Part shown: piece by piece, positions 56,701 to 63,718 of the stretch
Layout: each line of letters opens with the position of its first letter
Numbering within the stretch: position 1 is the stretch's first letter
Assembly (NCBI GenBank): GCA_032622095.1
Contig: CP136064.1
Span: 249,149,827-249,213,826 of the forward strand
Direction of reading: 5' to 3'
Length of the DNA stretch: 64,000 bases
Origin: Siphonodentalium dalli
Taxonomy: Eukaryota; Mollusca; Scaphopoda; Gadilida; Siphonodentaliidae
Position numbers and translations under genes: made by a program
The notes under the pieces: model-generated
Databases searched by the model: none
What the model was told of the DNA's origin: nothing
What the model saw: only the letters and a program-made list of their open reading frames with translations

Positions 56701-59023
56701 AACCTACGATATCATCATGTATGATGAAATCGCAATCATGTGAACAAACTATCCACGATTTTGTCGGGACCGATTCCTCCACTTACGATTGAATCATGGT
56801 CGTTCACATTCACTTAAAGGGGAATTGGGGAATGAAAGGGGTGATTTGTCTAGAGTAGGGTCTAGACACAGCAAATAAATCAAGGTAGTCTTCGGGTCAA
56901 TATATAACTGCCGGACTGAGATCATTTTAATGGGAACGGGACGACTCGGGCCAAATTAAGACAACTCGCTGTAAAAAACACTGTCTCAACTCTCATCAAG
57001 AATATAAATGAAAGTCAAAATAATTTAATATAATCTAATATAACTACAAATAAAACAATTATTCATAATAAAAAAACATTAATATATGGTGATGCATCCA
57101 CCTAATTTGGAGACAAGTCCCCCCGGACACATAAGACAAGTCACCCCGAAATCACCGTTGCCATTGGGCCGAATTTTCTCCGCCACTCAGGCCCCAGTCA
57201 TCATGGATGAATCTTAATATGCACACAGCATAGGTACGTGACATGATGGAATACAGGAGAAGTCGGCCCGCTACGATGTCGGCCCAGGAGAATTCGGCCC
57301 CGTACGAAGTCGGCCCAGCTATTAACATTAGTTTGGAAATCCCTCTGGCGCGACGGGAAGTTCCAATTACCAGCGCCAAAAACTCAAGCCGAAAGAACCG
57401 AAGATGGATCAACTAGATTCTGATATTGCTGAATATTTCATACCGAAAGATTATCTCAGATCTGATGTGAAAATTGACGGAGCTCGCCACTTAATCTTCT
57501 TCAACAGTTCACAGCAACATCTGCTTGAAAATGCTACTGACATTTACTGTGACGGCACGTTCAATGTTGTGCGACCTCCATTTAAGCAGCTCTTTTCGAT
57601 ACATGTATTCATTAGTAACGACAGCGACTTTAATGCAAGCAATTGCCATTGATGTTTGCACTCATGTCACGAAAGCGCGCTAAAGACTATTAATCATGGT
57701 CACATAAAATGGAATGCTACGAGGTGATATACCCCTTTTGACACCATGTGGCGAAATGTCGGTCTCATATACGTTATGCATACATCTGTTTGTGCCACAG
57801 GCATTAACAAGCAGTAAAATAATAATGGGACCGACTTCTCTTGACCATCTTTAATTTACCCGGGCCGACTTCTCTTGGGGCCGACTTCTCTGGGCCGACT
57901 TCTCTTGGGGCCGACTTTGTTTTGGGCCGACTTCTCCAGATACCGACAGGATGACGTTATGACGTCGTGGGATTTTGGCCAAAAAAGTGTGACTCATTTT
58001 TAGCTGTTTAAAAGTGTGTTGTGTTTTTGGGTGTTTCGTGTAATAAGATTAATGGCTATATATTATGGCCTGGAGTTGATTTTATCTTAGCTAGTACATG
58101 CATGTACATCATGAAAGTGATTGTCTAGCTCATTTCTCAAATAAAGATTTCTCTTGGGATCCAAATAAGCATACCCGTACGGTATGCTTATTAATTTTTG
58201 GAAAAGTTGCCACCCTGTTTGTGCTTATTTGGCCCTTTGGGTCTGTATGTTTATTTAAAAAGTGGGATTGTCAAGAAATTTATACTACAGCCCTATCAGA
58301 ATTGCTGTCCAGAGCCTTTATTCAGATCAGGAACAGATAGTCCAAACATGTTGCTGGAAGTCTGTTTGGTAACTCCTATGACAACAAACAGTGCAAAATT
58401 TTTGAAATATATATGATTGACCTTATAGTTATACTTTATAAATTATAGCGTTTCAGATAGTCCTGTTTCTTCTATACATTGATACAAACATTTCCATATT
58501 GTTATGTGTTTGAATTTTTTTTTTGTCATTGCCCTACACAGTCACACTCACAGCCTGACACAGGTCACAGCACAGCTCCCAATTATTGAATTAATCAATT
58601 TAATGAGTGTCTTATGACATTATATCAGTTAATGAGTTATCACACATGACATGGTAATCAGGTAATGATGTAAAAAACAATGAAGAAACGGAAGAATTCA
58701 ATAGGCCTATCATTAAATCAATAATAATTACTATATTATAGATATGATTTCATGGTCTACACAAGACTAGTCACAACACAATCAATCATATAAATCAAAG
58801 ACTGGACTCTGGAGACAGTGGAGAACCGCCCATGGCGGTAATAATTTTTCAATATCATTATGGTTTTATAAATTATAATCAGCTGATAATGATAATATCA
58901 TAATTCATTGATGATACTCACGGGTCTTATATTTGCGGAACGATCTCTAACTTTACCCTGGTATATACTCCTGTAATTCATGTCTGCAACACCAACTGGT
59001 TTCTGGACATCTGACATTGCCAT
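35618..59023 (-). CDS. EFHB: EF-hand domain-containing family member B (EFHB / CFAP21), nine exons, complete
   Basis: Nine minus-strand exons join without a phase error to 1788 nt, giving 595 residues plus TGA. Start: ATG at 59021-59023 in a good context (A at -3, G at +4), with a second ATG two codons on. Family hallmarks in order: FYGKANDPH, THGI, INT-like NPAPKSLYKQK, SSHIRAPLGKTHDQ, FGIPTPHEDDGR, KSLKWLHELQ, QPQLGKVHDP, PDDHPFGIMMKPDEYG, YLRGKDRQR, an EF-hand loop at 347-358 split by an intron, a canonical loop at 383-394 (DHNKDGYIDYLE), FSNFLNWKDKM, and PTIRADLPAPRIKRIDDR near the end. In other animals and algae the family is a microtubule inner protein of cilia and flagella; the human protein is also reported to modulate store-operated calcium entry through STIM1. 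The first EF-hand ends in Asp rather than Glu, so its calcium affinity may be low. Introns total over 21 kb and are transposon-rich. Confidence 0.95.
35798..37387. other. Last EFHB intron, left part: no element defined
   Basis: AT-rich; contains GGGGGTATCCCCCTGCTGAT near 36040 with nearby GGGGGTTTCCCCCTGG. Possibly old repeat sequence, but no ends were found. Confidence 0.4.
37388..37985. mobile_element. Family A MITE split by a family C MITE
   Basis: The left part (TCCTTTCATGACGGGAGCTG, GGTGCAGCA) and the right part (GGATCCTGTACC to AGTCATGAAGAGTTAA) belong to one family A copy. Between them lies the element at 37424-37911. Confidence 0.75.
37424..37911. mobile_element. piggyBac-type MITE, family C, with proven TTAA insertion site
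   Basis: TTAACCCTTTCAGTGCCAGG to CTGACACTGAAAGGGTTAA. The uninterrupted target GCAGCATTAAGGATC is seen in family A at 29836-29850, which shows that TTAA was duplicated on insertion. It holds one full CGACCATAGGTCG hairpin. Confidence 0.85.
38160..38947. mobile_element. CTATACTAAAT-family MITE interrupted by another repeat
   Basis: The left part ACCCTTTCCATACTAAATTG and the right part ACTACTCGTCAATGAGTATT to AAGGGTTAA match 7936-8181. Between about 38355 and 38885 lies CAACCACAAGCGCGCATTGG and on, which recurs at 43284-44225. Confidence 0.7.
38355..38885. repeat. Dispersed repeat with CACAAGCGCGCATTGGTGCT
   Basis: About 530 bp, related to 43284-43516 plus 44095-44225, which has an extra 580 bp in the middle. 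Shared words include GATGAGCCAAATTCTGGT and ATGACGTCATATATTTTT. Class unknown. Confidence 0.65.
39178..39648. mobile_element. Foldback element, family D, with the shared hairpin cassette
   Basis: Ends CACATATGTGACCCGCCATA and its complement, then AAATCCAGTCGGAAGTCGGG in mirror. Inside are two cassettes (GCCAATGCATTCTCTTATAT, CGACCATAGGTCG centre). The outer ends differ fully from families A-C. Confidence 0.78.
39794..39973. mobile_element. piggyBac-type MITE, family A, shortened
   Basis: TTAACCTTTTCATGACGGGA to GTCATGAAAGGGTTAA with TTAA flanks; the first hairpin is mostly deleted. It ends 164 bp from EFHB exon 8. Confidence 0.78.
40138..40319 (-). CDS. EFHB: EFHB exon 8, with a duplicated acceptor
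   Basis: Acceptor TTTTACCAG, donor GTAAGG; phase 1 in, phase 0 out. It encodes GYRTYGTPTIRADLPAPRIK, RIDDRKNYGDESDAYGLLNP and NERDFLIPRTEAE. The acceptor and first 29 exon bases are repeated 66 nt upstream; that second acceptor (exon start 40385) would add 22 residues in frame without a stop. Confidence 0.92.
40291..40417. repeat. 66-bp tandem duplication across the EFHB exon 8 acceptor
   Basis: AATTGTTGGTGTGCC(G/A)TATG and the following bases through ACTCAATTTCTA occur twice with a 66-base offset (40291 and 40357) and only two or three differences, so it is recent. Each copy has its own AG acceptor. Confidence 0.92.
40424..40635. mobile_element. Tc1/mariner-type palindromic MITE, full length
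   Basis: About 212 bp, near-perfect palindrome: CAGTAATGCCCTAAGTAATT at the left, its complement to CATTACTG-like GGAATTACTG at the right, and the centre ATTCATCGGAAAGCTCTCAC. It begins only a few bases after the duplicated EFHB acceptor. Confidence 0.85.
40676..41125. mobile_element. hAT-type foldback MITE, eroded
   Basis: GGTGCCTGTCATTTGCAGAT and two AGGTCCCCAGAGG hairpins, the second lacking its right half. About 100 bp starting TAGTGATGGGCGGTTAACCG at 40912 is foreign to the family and looks like a further insertion. Confidence 0.65.
41865..42050 (-). CDS. EFHB: EFHB exon 7
   Basis: Acceptor TCCAATAG, donor GTAAGT; phase 1 in and out. It encodes DMLPARPFTSGNIINERDLV, then a Thr/Pro-rich linker and TSNSLINAVVGGVSTR. 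Less conserved in type than its neighbours; supported by phase and splice sites. Confidence 0.85.
42121..42245. repeat. Foldback of about 125 bp beside EFHB exon 7
   Basis: CCTAATGTAATTACACAGTT pairs with AGCTGTGTAATATATTAGG, and AAGACATTTGCC with GGCAAATGCCTTT. It lies in the intron 70 bp from the exon 7 acceptor. Confidence 0.65.
42732..42927 (-). CDS. EFHB: EFHB exon 6, EF-hands
   Basis: Acceptor AATTTCAG, donor GTAATA; phase 0 in, phase 1 out. SKSGQISQED completes EF-hand loop 1; DHNKDGYIDYLE is a canonical loop 2 with Asp, Asn, Asp and Glu at positions 1, 3, 5 and 12. It ends in FSNFLNWKDKMSTGLNYGQ. Confidence 0.94.
42950..43025. mobile_element. Left-end fragment of a hAT-type MITE
   Basis: TGTGTCTGTCATTTGCAGAA and AATGAGGTCCCCAGAGA, then the sequence diverges. 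It is 23 bp or more from EFHB exon 6. Confidence 0.6.
43030..44470. repeat. Composite of dispersed repeats in EFHB intron 5
   Basis: Holds GAACATCCATACCAAATTTC-type units at about 43142, 44228 and 44394, and the CACAAGCGCGCGTTGGTGCT repeat at 43284 shared with 38355. A hairpin ATCTTCCGCTTTG / AAGCGGAAGATAT is at 43817-43862. No gene seen. Confidence 0.5.
44566..44651. repeat. 43-bp tandem duplication across the EFHB exon 5 donor
   Basis: TACCTTATCATAATGACTGA and the next 20 bases occur at 44566 and again at 44609, with few differences. Each copy carries a GTAT donor after ATGATAAG on the minus strand. Confidence 0.92.
44612..44834 (-). CDS. EFHB: EFHB exon 5, ending inside the first EF-hand loop
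   Basis: Acceptor TCTTTCAAG, donor GTATGT; phase 2 in, phase 0 out. It encodes IKDTLNVPDDHPFG, MMKPDEYGAGDLIHMRGPG, YLRGKDRQRGVIAAIQQHLK and AFSHYDK; the final DK starts the EF-hand loop. The last part of the exon plus its donor is tandemly duplicated 43 nt downstream (see findings). Use of the second donor would add a stop before both EF-hands. Confidence 0.93.
45105..45403. mobile_element. Right half of a hAT-type foldback MITE
   Basis: GTGAATATTGTGAAATGCGC, the AATGAGGTCCCCAGAGGGTG hairpin and the end AATAAACTCAAGCTTG. The left half is missing. Confidence 0.65.
45522..45846 (-). CDS. EFHB: EFHB exon 4
   Basis: Acceptor TTTTTTCAG, donor GTAAGT; phase 1 in, phase 2 out. It encodes DIGAGGLINPNKRYEEV, THNNYHVGEQICRNYKRP, KFGIPTPHEDDGRHMKKS, LKWLHELQQQKATK and TQPQLGKVHDP. 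Confidence 0.93.
46400..47180. repeat. Tandem dispersed repeat, ~160-bp units
   Basis: AAAGTTATCATC(C/T)GGAAAC recurs at about 46781, 46940 and 47101, and ACCAAATTTGGTTCAGTTCA with it. It ends in a GGACGGACGAC run. Part of it continues past the hAT element at 47265-47727, so that element inserted into this repeat. Confidence 0.65.
47265..47727. mobile_element. hAT-type foldback MITE (long form) with 8-bp duplication GGTACATA
   Basis: CAAGCCTGAGTTTAGTGTGC and its complement as TIRs; GGTACATA at 47257-47264 and 47728-47735. Two hairpins are separated by a 200-bp spacer. Confidence 0.9.
47736..48655. other. EFHB intron sequence, nothing recognised
   Basis: AT-rich; the 95-codon frame at 47785-48072 has low-complexity composition and no motif. 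Confidence 0.45.
48656..48909. mobile_element. hAT-type foldback MITE (short form) with 8-bp duplication CCTTTGTA
   Basis: CAAGCCTTGAAATAGGGTGT and its complement; CCTTTGTA at 48648-48655 and 48910-48917, both perfect. A good reference copy at 254 bp, the same length as 12393-12646. Confidence 0.92.
49058..49310. mobile_element. CTATACTAAAT-family MITE, reverse orientation, right end lost
   Basis: TTAACACTTTCTATACTAAA, then GATGAGTAGTTCATTTAGG, through CCCCTCCAATGAATAGG, to GGAGAATCCATTTAGTAATG. It runs into the hairpin at 49316. Confidence 0.65.
49316..49394. repeat. Perfect hairpin, 38-bp arms, 3-nt loop
   Basis: ATCTAGCAACTTGTTGTTTT and the following bases to CCCTTTCA are mirrored exactly after a TTA loop, ending in AACAAGTTGCTAGAT. 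No mismatch was seen. Confidence 0.9.
49600..49895. mobile_element. Possible Helitron-type end fragment
   Basis: CTGTCTGTATGTGTGTATGT, ACAGATCCGACTCAAATTTG and the end GGGCACATCAGCTAGT followed by a T run resemble the 3' ends of many non-autonomous Helitrons. No Rep or helicase sequence. Pattern recognition only. Confidence 0.3.
50235..50320. mobile_element. Right-end fragment of a family A MITE
   Basis: GGGAGACTCGCATTTATAGG, then TTTCAGGAAGCTCCAGACAT and AAAGGGTTAA. Confidence 0.65.
50369..50752. mobile_element. hAT-type foldback MITE with a partly duplicated core; 8-bp duplication AATACAAA
   Basis: CAAGCCTTGAAATAGAGTGC and its complement; AATACAAA at 50361-50368 and 50753-50760. It carries an extra hairpin unit at about 50500-50625 (GGGTAGCATCACTAAATTCA twice), giving three or four hairpins instead of two. 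Confidence 0.9.
50937..51113. mobile_element. Family A MITE, left end lost
   Basis: GGGAGCCTCGCATATATAAG to GCTCCAGTCATGGAAGGTTAA. It ends 29 bp from EFHB exon 3. Confidence 0.7.
51143..51473 (-). CDS. EFHB: EFHB exon 3
   Basis: Acceptor TTTTCAG, donor GTATGA; phase 0 in, phase 1 out. It encodes PTSPNDIRRFRATYR, ARIFYGKANDPHLQW, THGINTQPS, GEIVNPAPKSLYKQKH and SSHIRAPLGKTHDQRDCLP, one of the most conserved parts of the family. A MITE fragment ends about 30 bp beyond the donor. Confidence 0.93.
51520..51680. repeat. Inverted repeat around GTTATGTTGTGGATTGACGG
   Basis: ATGTTGTGGATTGACGGTAT near 51512 is mirrored loosely by TTACCGTAAATCCACCACC at 51607, and AAGTTTATATGTTCAA by TTTGAACTTGAACAT. 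An imperfect foldback in the EFHB intron; class unknown. Confidence 0.4.
51680..52560. other. EFHB intron sequence, nothing firm
   Basis: AAAGGTCAGCCGACCA occurs twice (about 52109 and 52505), so part is an old tandem repeat that precedes the 172-bp array. The frame 52091-52321 has no motif. Confidence 0.4.
52575..53095. repeat. 172-bp tandem repeat, three copies
   Basis: AAGTCGAAAAGGGTTAATAA recurs at offsets of 172 bases (near 52586, 52758 and 52930), and AACTGTAGGAGGAGTTGATT with it. The first two copies are nearly identical; the third is more changed. The frames seen here are artefacts of the repeat. Confidence 0.9.
53100..54018. other. EFHB intron sequence, nothing recognised
   Basis: AT-rich; CACAGGGTGATATTGGTTT-like words repeat near 53870-53912. 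No gene. Confidence 0.4.
54019..54081 (-). CDS. EFHB: EFHB exon 2 (microexon-like)
   Basis: 21 codons, AGKLTATGDTARLCLQPKSQR, between acceptor TTTATCAG and donor GTAAGT; phase 0 in and out. It is supported by splice sites and by phase fit with its neighbours. Confidence 0.75.
54082..55637. other. EFHB first intron, right part
   Basis: Near 54168, TTAACCCTTCGACTACTG with TTCAGATAATAAGTTGATCA nearby looks like a decayed CTATACTAAAT-type MITE. Otherwise nothing recognised. Confidence 0.4.
55638..55850. mobile_element. Tc1/mariner-type palindromic MITE, full length with TA
   Basis: CAGTAATGCTCTAAATAATC to GGGCATTACTG with TA on both sides (55636-55637, 55851-55852). 213 bp, near-perfect palindrome. 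Confidence 0.88.
55853..57246. other. EFHB first intron, middle part
   Basis: Around 56480-56820 a loosely palindromic unit (CGTAAGTGGAAGGATTTCCA versus CCTCCACTTACGATTGAATC) suggests an old foldback element. No gene recognised. Confidence 0.4.
57247..57940. mobile_element. Decayed element with MULE transposase and inverted subterminal repeat arrays
   Basis: The left flank holds about four AAGTCGGCCC-type units (57262-57320); the right flank holds six GGGCCGACTTCTCTT-type units (57826-57936), in opposite orientation. Outer ends CAGGAGAAGTCGGCCC and its near complement could be TIRs. Between them is the transposase remnant at 57404. No target duplication was recognised. Confidence 0.65.
57404..57692 (+). 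pseudogene. MULE-type transposase fragment, frameshifted
   Basis: The frame from ATG 57404 gives MDQLDSDIAEYFIPKDY, ARHLIFFNSSQQHLLENATD and IYCDGTFNVVRPPFKQLFSI; the CDGTF motif carries the first catalytic Asp of MULE DDE transposases (family knowledge). After HVFISNDSDF the frame is lost; in another frame from about 57646 PLMFALMSRKRAKDY follows and then a stop, the usual next block. Only the start of the catalytic core is present; the later catalytic residues are gone. Confidence 0.75.
57941..58921. other. EFHB first intron near the start exon
   Basis: A short hairpin AAGCATACCCGTACGGTATG is at about 58168. No element or exon recognised. Confidence 0.45.
58922..59023 (-). CDS. EFHB: EFHB exon 1 (start codon)
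   Basis: 34 codons, MAMSDVQKPVGVADMNYRSI to SANIRP, then the donor GTGAGT at 58921 downward; leaves in phase 0. It is too short to stand out as a reading frame. The next intron is 4.8 kb and holds the MULE remnant and a mariner-type MITE. Confidence 0.82.
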
Positions 59024-59722
59024 TTTTCGTCAATTTCGATGAATTTGCGCTTGTCAAAAATTAGGAAAGCCCCTCCGTCGTCGAAAATACAGCATGTATC
59101 GACGTCTTACATTCAATCGCGCACACTATGTGCTTTTATCACATAACAAACTACACCAGTACGTGTCTTTATTCTCGACAAAGCATGCAATCGATGATTG
59201 TTCGAAAACAGAGCGAAATGAAGGACACCCCGAGGAAGTTGTTGACAGCACCGTGGTAACAAGGTCAAAGGTTACAAACTTCCTGATCGGAGTTCCCAAA
59301 AACGTACCTTGCTATTTTCGATACATTTTTACCCACGATAACCCGGTTTCCAAACAAAATCTCTGCTTCACTCAGATTTTAAGACACGGTTGTTCTCGAA
59401 TAAATGATGCATACTAGAATATAGGGGACATGATTTAATTGAATTTGCTAACATAAGGATAAATTATACAGTACGTAGATTAGGTTGCTTTTAATCAGAT
59501 ATAATGTCAATAACATCGTAGCCCAATGACTTCAACGTGGCTACTATTACAATGCACGAATGTGCGTGACCCCGGACGTTAGTTTTGGTGTTTTTAAAGC
59601 GCAGCACAATCTTCTAATTAAACCTAGTAATTAATATTTCATCATATTGCGCTTCGGGTATTAATCAACATAATTATGGCGACAAATTTAATAGCAAACA
59701 CCAAGTATATATATAGTATGCA
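59024..59722. other. EFHB upstream region
   Basis: Relatively GC-rich for the first 350 bp, as expected for a promoter, without a TATA box at a convincing place. A plus-strand frame at 59094-59417 (107 codons) lies divergent to EFHB but has no recognisable motif. Confidence 0.4.
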
Positions 59723-59724
59723 TA

Positions 59725-60970
59725 GGGGAGACCGGGGCATGTTGGAACGTGGGGTACCGTATATACTAAAACACCCCACCTCTCTTGTTAAAAAATAAAA
59801 CAGCATCTACAACTGCCACTTATTGTGGAAAACACTCTTGTATGCACACATAACACAACAAATTATGACCGTTCTCGGAATGGTGTAAGAGATATGCACA
59901 AAAATCGTTTGGGGGGGGGGGGGGGGGGGTATCAATTAATTTTTGCGATTTTCAGGTTTCATCAATGTTAAAGATAAAATTTCGGGGCATAAAGGGCGTT
60001 AGATGATCCAGTTTCATTTCATTTCAGTCATAAATATTTTATTTACCGATTACTTAGTGTCTTTCCAAGATCGTGTACCATTAGACACTTTTTCCACATT
60101 TGGGGCATGTTGGAACACCCCATGTGGTCCCCATAGTGCGATTTACGGGAAAACCCCATCAAAATTATGCATTCAGCTAGGATAACTAACCATTATGGAA
60201 ACAAATCAGATGGAATTATGGATGAATGCAACCATGTCCTAAATATGATTTCAATACGTTTTCGTTGATGAATAATTATCTGTGTAGCAAATGGGGAGGT
60301 TTGTATCGATAGCACTAAATCCCCTAGACGCCACATCCGTCCAATCTCGCTACTCTCATCAAGTAGCGAGATTGGACGGATGTGGCGTGTAGGACGGATG
60401 TGGCGTCTATAAATCCCCCTCCAAATTTTGCCCTGCTACGTCCCTCCTGTATGTGAAACGACGTTTTCATTGGATTTGCTGCGTTTTCCAGTGTTGACGA
60501 TTTCTCGAACATAATTCTGATTAAATTTCTCTCATCTAGCGTTTTCTGCCTCACGCTGTTAAATCATAAAATAGACAAAATAACAGTACATGTACTTTAT
60601 TTTCCGGACTCAGCTATTATGTTTTATACTAGTAATTTAATATAGTTCTTGGAATATATTAGTGGTTTTACCTCTATTATACATTGATTTCATATGTGTT
60701 CAATACATGATCGGTGTTCTGACTTACCCCGGTCGATGTTCCAATTTGCCCTTGGTTTCAAACAACCCGGGGCATGTTGGAACGAATTTATTTTCGACTT
60801 TTTCTATGTAAAAGCGAAATAGATCATATACCGTAATATATAATGATATGGCATATTTAAAGTCTTTGATATACTTTATAATAATAGTTGAACAAAGGAA
60901 GGGGCCCATGCGCACATTTCCCTGTATGTGTGATTGAATAAAAAACGTTCCAGCATGCCACGCTCTCCCC
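59725..60970. mobile_element. 1.25 kb TIR element with GGGGAGACCGGGGCATGTTG ends
   Basis: The left end GGGGAGACCGGGGCATGTTG and the complement of the right end, GGGGAGAGCGTGGCATGCTG, match well; TA lies outside both. CGGGGCATGTTGGAAC-type words also occur inside at about 60102 and 60769. A G19 tract is at 59911-59929. No transposase; superfamily unknown. Confidence 0.65.
60325..60408. repeat. Hairpin inside the 1.25 kb element
   Basis: CCACATCCGTCCAATCTCGC pairs perfectly with GCGAGATTGGACGGATGTGG around ATCAAGTAGC-type loop sequence; the stem word GACGGATGTGGCG then repeats once more (60393-60407). Confidence 0.85.
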
Positions 60971-61283
60971 TATAGAGCTCTACGTCTATAGGCGGGTGAT
61001 TCTCCATTAAGTCAACAAATTGTTGGTAGATTCCAATAATGGTCTGATAAAATATATTGAATGTTCCGAGAAAAATAATTAATATGCCAATTCATTTGGT
61101 TTATCTCTGGGTTGTCTGTGGTGTCCATGAAATGAAGACTATTTCTTCAAACATTCTAGTCATGATAGTCATCAATAAGATGAAGCACTGTATATGTATT
61201 CCCTTATCTATTTCCATCTCAATTATGCAATTATAGACATAACAGCACGATGGGAATTAATGGTGCTTTAGTGGCAGCCAGCG
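60971..61283. other. Sequence between two mobile elements, nothing recognised
   Basis: No motif or repeat boundary seen. Confidence 0.4.
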
Positions 61284-61744
61284 AGGTACTCAATCCGATC
61301 AGATGCTCCTAAATTACTATTTCTTTGGCTTCGGGGGTAAACAAATATTTGATTCGAGTCGAGGAACCCACCCATCAAAGCTCAGAGTGATCAGATATCG
61401 GTTTTTGAAGTTTGTTACATCCCGAGATGAGTAATAATATGTGGCCTGAAACACGTGGCCAAACGGACGGTCTCGGACAAAATTGCGGATGAAGATGGAT
61501 AACTCTAAAATCAAGTGGTAATACGGTCAAATTTCGTGATTCTTTTGTGATAATACGGCCATATTTTGTTGAACAAAATGTTGATAAATAACAAGTTTTG
61601 GGAAATTTGATACCATAGTTCACAGTGGTTAGCATTATTTTGTTACAATAAATCGATTCTGATAACTAAAGCGTATTTTGAAGAAATGTTGTTGTTGTTT
61701 TATCTTAATGGTATGGGGACAGTGATATCGGATTTAGTACCTTT
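61284..61744. mobile_element. Inverted relative of the MITE at 9393
   Basis: AGGTACTCAATCCGATCAGA at the left and GGATTTAGTACCTTTA at the right; the body is the reverse complement of 9393-9845 (for example TTTGGCTTCGGGGGTAAACA and AACAAGTTTTGGGAAATTTG). TTAA is no longer seen at either end. Confidence 0.75.
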
Positions 61745-62249
61745 ACCCAAAATTCTAGGCAGCATCATGCACGGTATGTCTACGAACATTAAACCGTGAA
61801 CCAGCTGTCGATCACCATCCCACATTGGAACGTAGTTCTATACGAAAATTGGCTCTGCAAATATAGCTATTTCTGATTGCAGTAATTGTGTACATACTGC
61901 ATATTTATTCTGTATACAGGTGGAAGGGCAATTTGACCCTATAACTATTATGTATGATACTTGTTTCTGGGGGGAGGGGGCAGAGGTGGGGTCAGGAAAA
62001 AAATTCCGGACACTAGGCGCTTTTTTATTTTTTCCACCCACCACCCCCTAATTTTTATTTTGTCCGATTCTGGGATAGGGACCCACCCCCTTCAAACTGC
62101 TTCAAATGACTATTTCACTAAGTTGTCCTTATCTTATCTCATCTATGTTCCGTATCATGATTATAGAAGCATTTCTACTTATGGCTGTAAAGTTTCAAAG
62201 CAATTCTCCAATAAATGTGGGCTGTATAGGTTGTGCTGATGGATTCACA

Positions 62250-62640
62250 TTTGAAATCCAAGATGGCTGCTGGTGGCCATGTTTGTTTTGAACAAATTTC
62301 GGGAAAAAAGGGAGGCTCCCTTTCTTGAGGTCACCCCGAAAATCCATATGCAGTTTGGTGACGATTGGGTGAGAAGTGTGACCTGTAAGATGTGCTAAAG
62401 AATTTAGTCATACAACGAGTAAAATCCAAGATGGCCGCTGACAGCCATGTTTTTTTTTTACAGAATTCGGGAAAAAATGGTAGGCACCCATCGAAAGGTC
62501 ACACCGATTATTCATATGAAGTTTGGTGATGTTCGGATGAGGGATAAGCTCTGTAGGGTGTGCTAAAGGATTTAGTGATGCAAGGAGTAAAATCCAAGAT
62601 ATCTGCCGGTGGCCATGTTTTTCATCAAAAGTCATTCAAA
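62250..62640. repeat. Tandem dispersed repeat (AAAATCCAAGATGGC type), ~170-bp units
   Basis: ATCCAAGATGGC(T/C)GCTG at about 62257 and 62427 and ATCCAAGATATCTGCCGGTG at 62592. Each is followed by GGCCATGTTTTTTTT and GTTTGGTGA(C/T)G. Non-coding, common in lophotrochozoans (from memory). Confidence 0.65.
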
Positions 62641-63250
62641 TTTGACAGCTCCCATCTAGAGGTGATCCTAGAACCATGTACCGAATATCGCTGAAATCGT
62701 TTAAAGTTTGTTTTAAACACATTTATGTTAAAATTTATTATGGTTTTTTGAATAGTCTGTTAAAACCTGAGCGTTTCCATGTCGATGTGCATTGATAGAT
62801 CCTTGATGAAAATATTTAGCAAGCTGACCCATTGGTGTCATCCATCATTATTAACTGATGGTGAACTCAAACCCCCTACCAATAGTTAAGTTCATCCCTA
62901 TTACATAATTGAAGCATTCTTAAAACCTGTTGTCCCATTATTTTGAAGAAAGTGACTGCAGTTGTAGTTGGAACAGACTAAGAGCTATAGTATATGATGA
63001 TCGAATCCATACTATGTTATGAGTGATATGAATTAATGCGCCCCAATTTGCGACCATAAACCGCCATGTTTTTTAACTTAAGTTGACACATTCAAAATCA
63101 TATTTTGCATACTTGCCACTCGTGTGGCCTCAACTGTGAATCTTGACATGGTATTCATGAAGTACGTACTGGCGTTGCTTTGTGATTACGAATTAAATTA
63201 ACCCCCACTTGAACTGTTATAACAGTGCATACACACTTTCGAATTCATGC
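62641..63250. other. Nothing recognised
   Basis: AT-rich, no credible reading frame or repeat boundary. Confidence 0.5.
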
Positions 63251-63251
63251 C

Positions 63252-63718
63252 TGCAAATAGTGTGTCTGCCATTTGCAGAATGAGGTCCCCAGGTGGTGAA
63301 TTTAGTGACGCTATCATGCACAGCGGAATTGTACCACCAAATTCATCCTCTGGCCCGGGGACCTCATTCTGCTTATAGGACTCATCTTTTGGGAAGGATA
63401 TATAGTCTCAAATTAACATTGTTTTTAGTTACTTTTCCCCTTCTGTTCAGTTTATATATCCCGTAATTTGTAGCAGATAAAATGAATTATCGAGCCTCGA
63501 TGTGACTAGTATAGGTGAACATCACCAACTTCAACTGGGGAACTTCAAACTGATCGTATATATGTCTCCCGTAGGAGTTGAGGGCAACTTGAGGCTTAAG
63601 CAGAATGAGGTCAACAGGGGTGAATATGGTGACGCTAGTCCGCTGTGCGGGATAGCATCACTAAATTCACCCTCTGGCGACCTCATTCTGCGAATGACAG
63701 ACACACTATTTGCAGCAT
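63252..63718. mobile_element. hAT-type foldback MITE (long form), ends shortened
   Basis: CTGCAAATAGTGTGTCTGCC and its complement GACACACTATTTGCAG bound two AATGAGGTC hairpins and a spacer like that of 12896-13328. No 8-bp duplication was found. Confidence 0.75.

Noticed and set aside
59094..59417. 107-codon plus-strand frame divergent from EFHB
   Set aside because: It lies in a likely promoter region and might be a first exon, but it has no recognisable domain, no neighbour exon was found and codon use gives no clear support.
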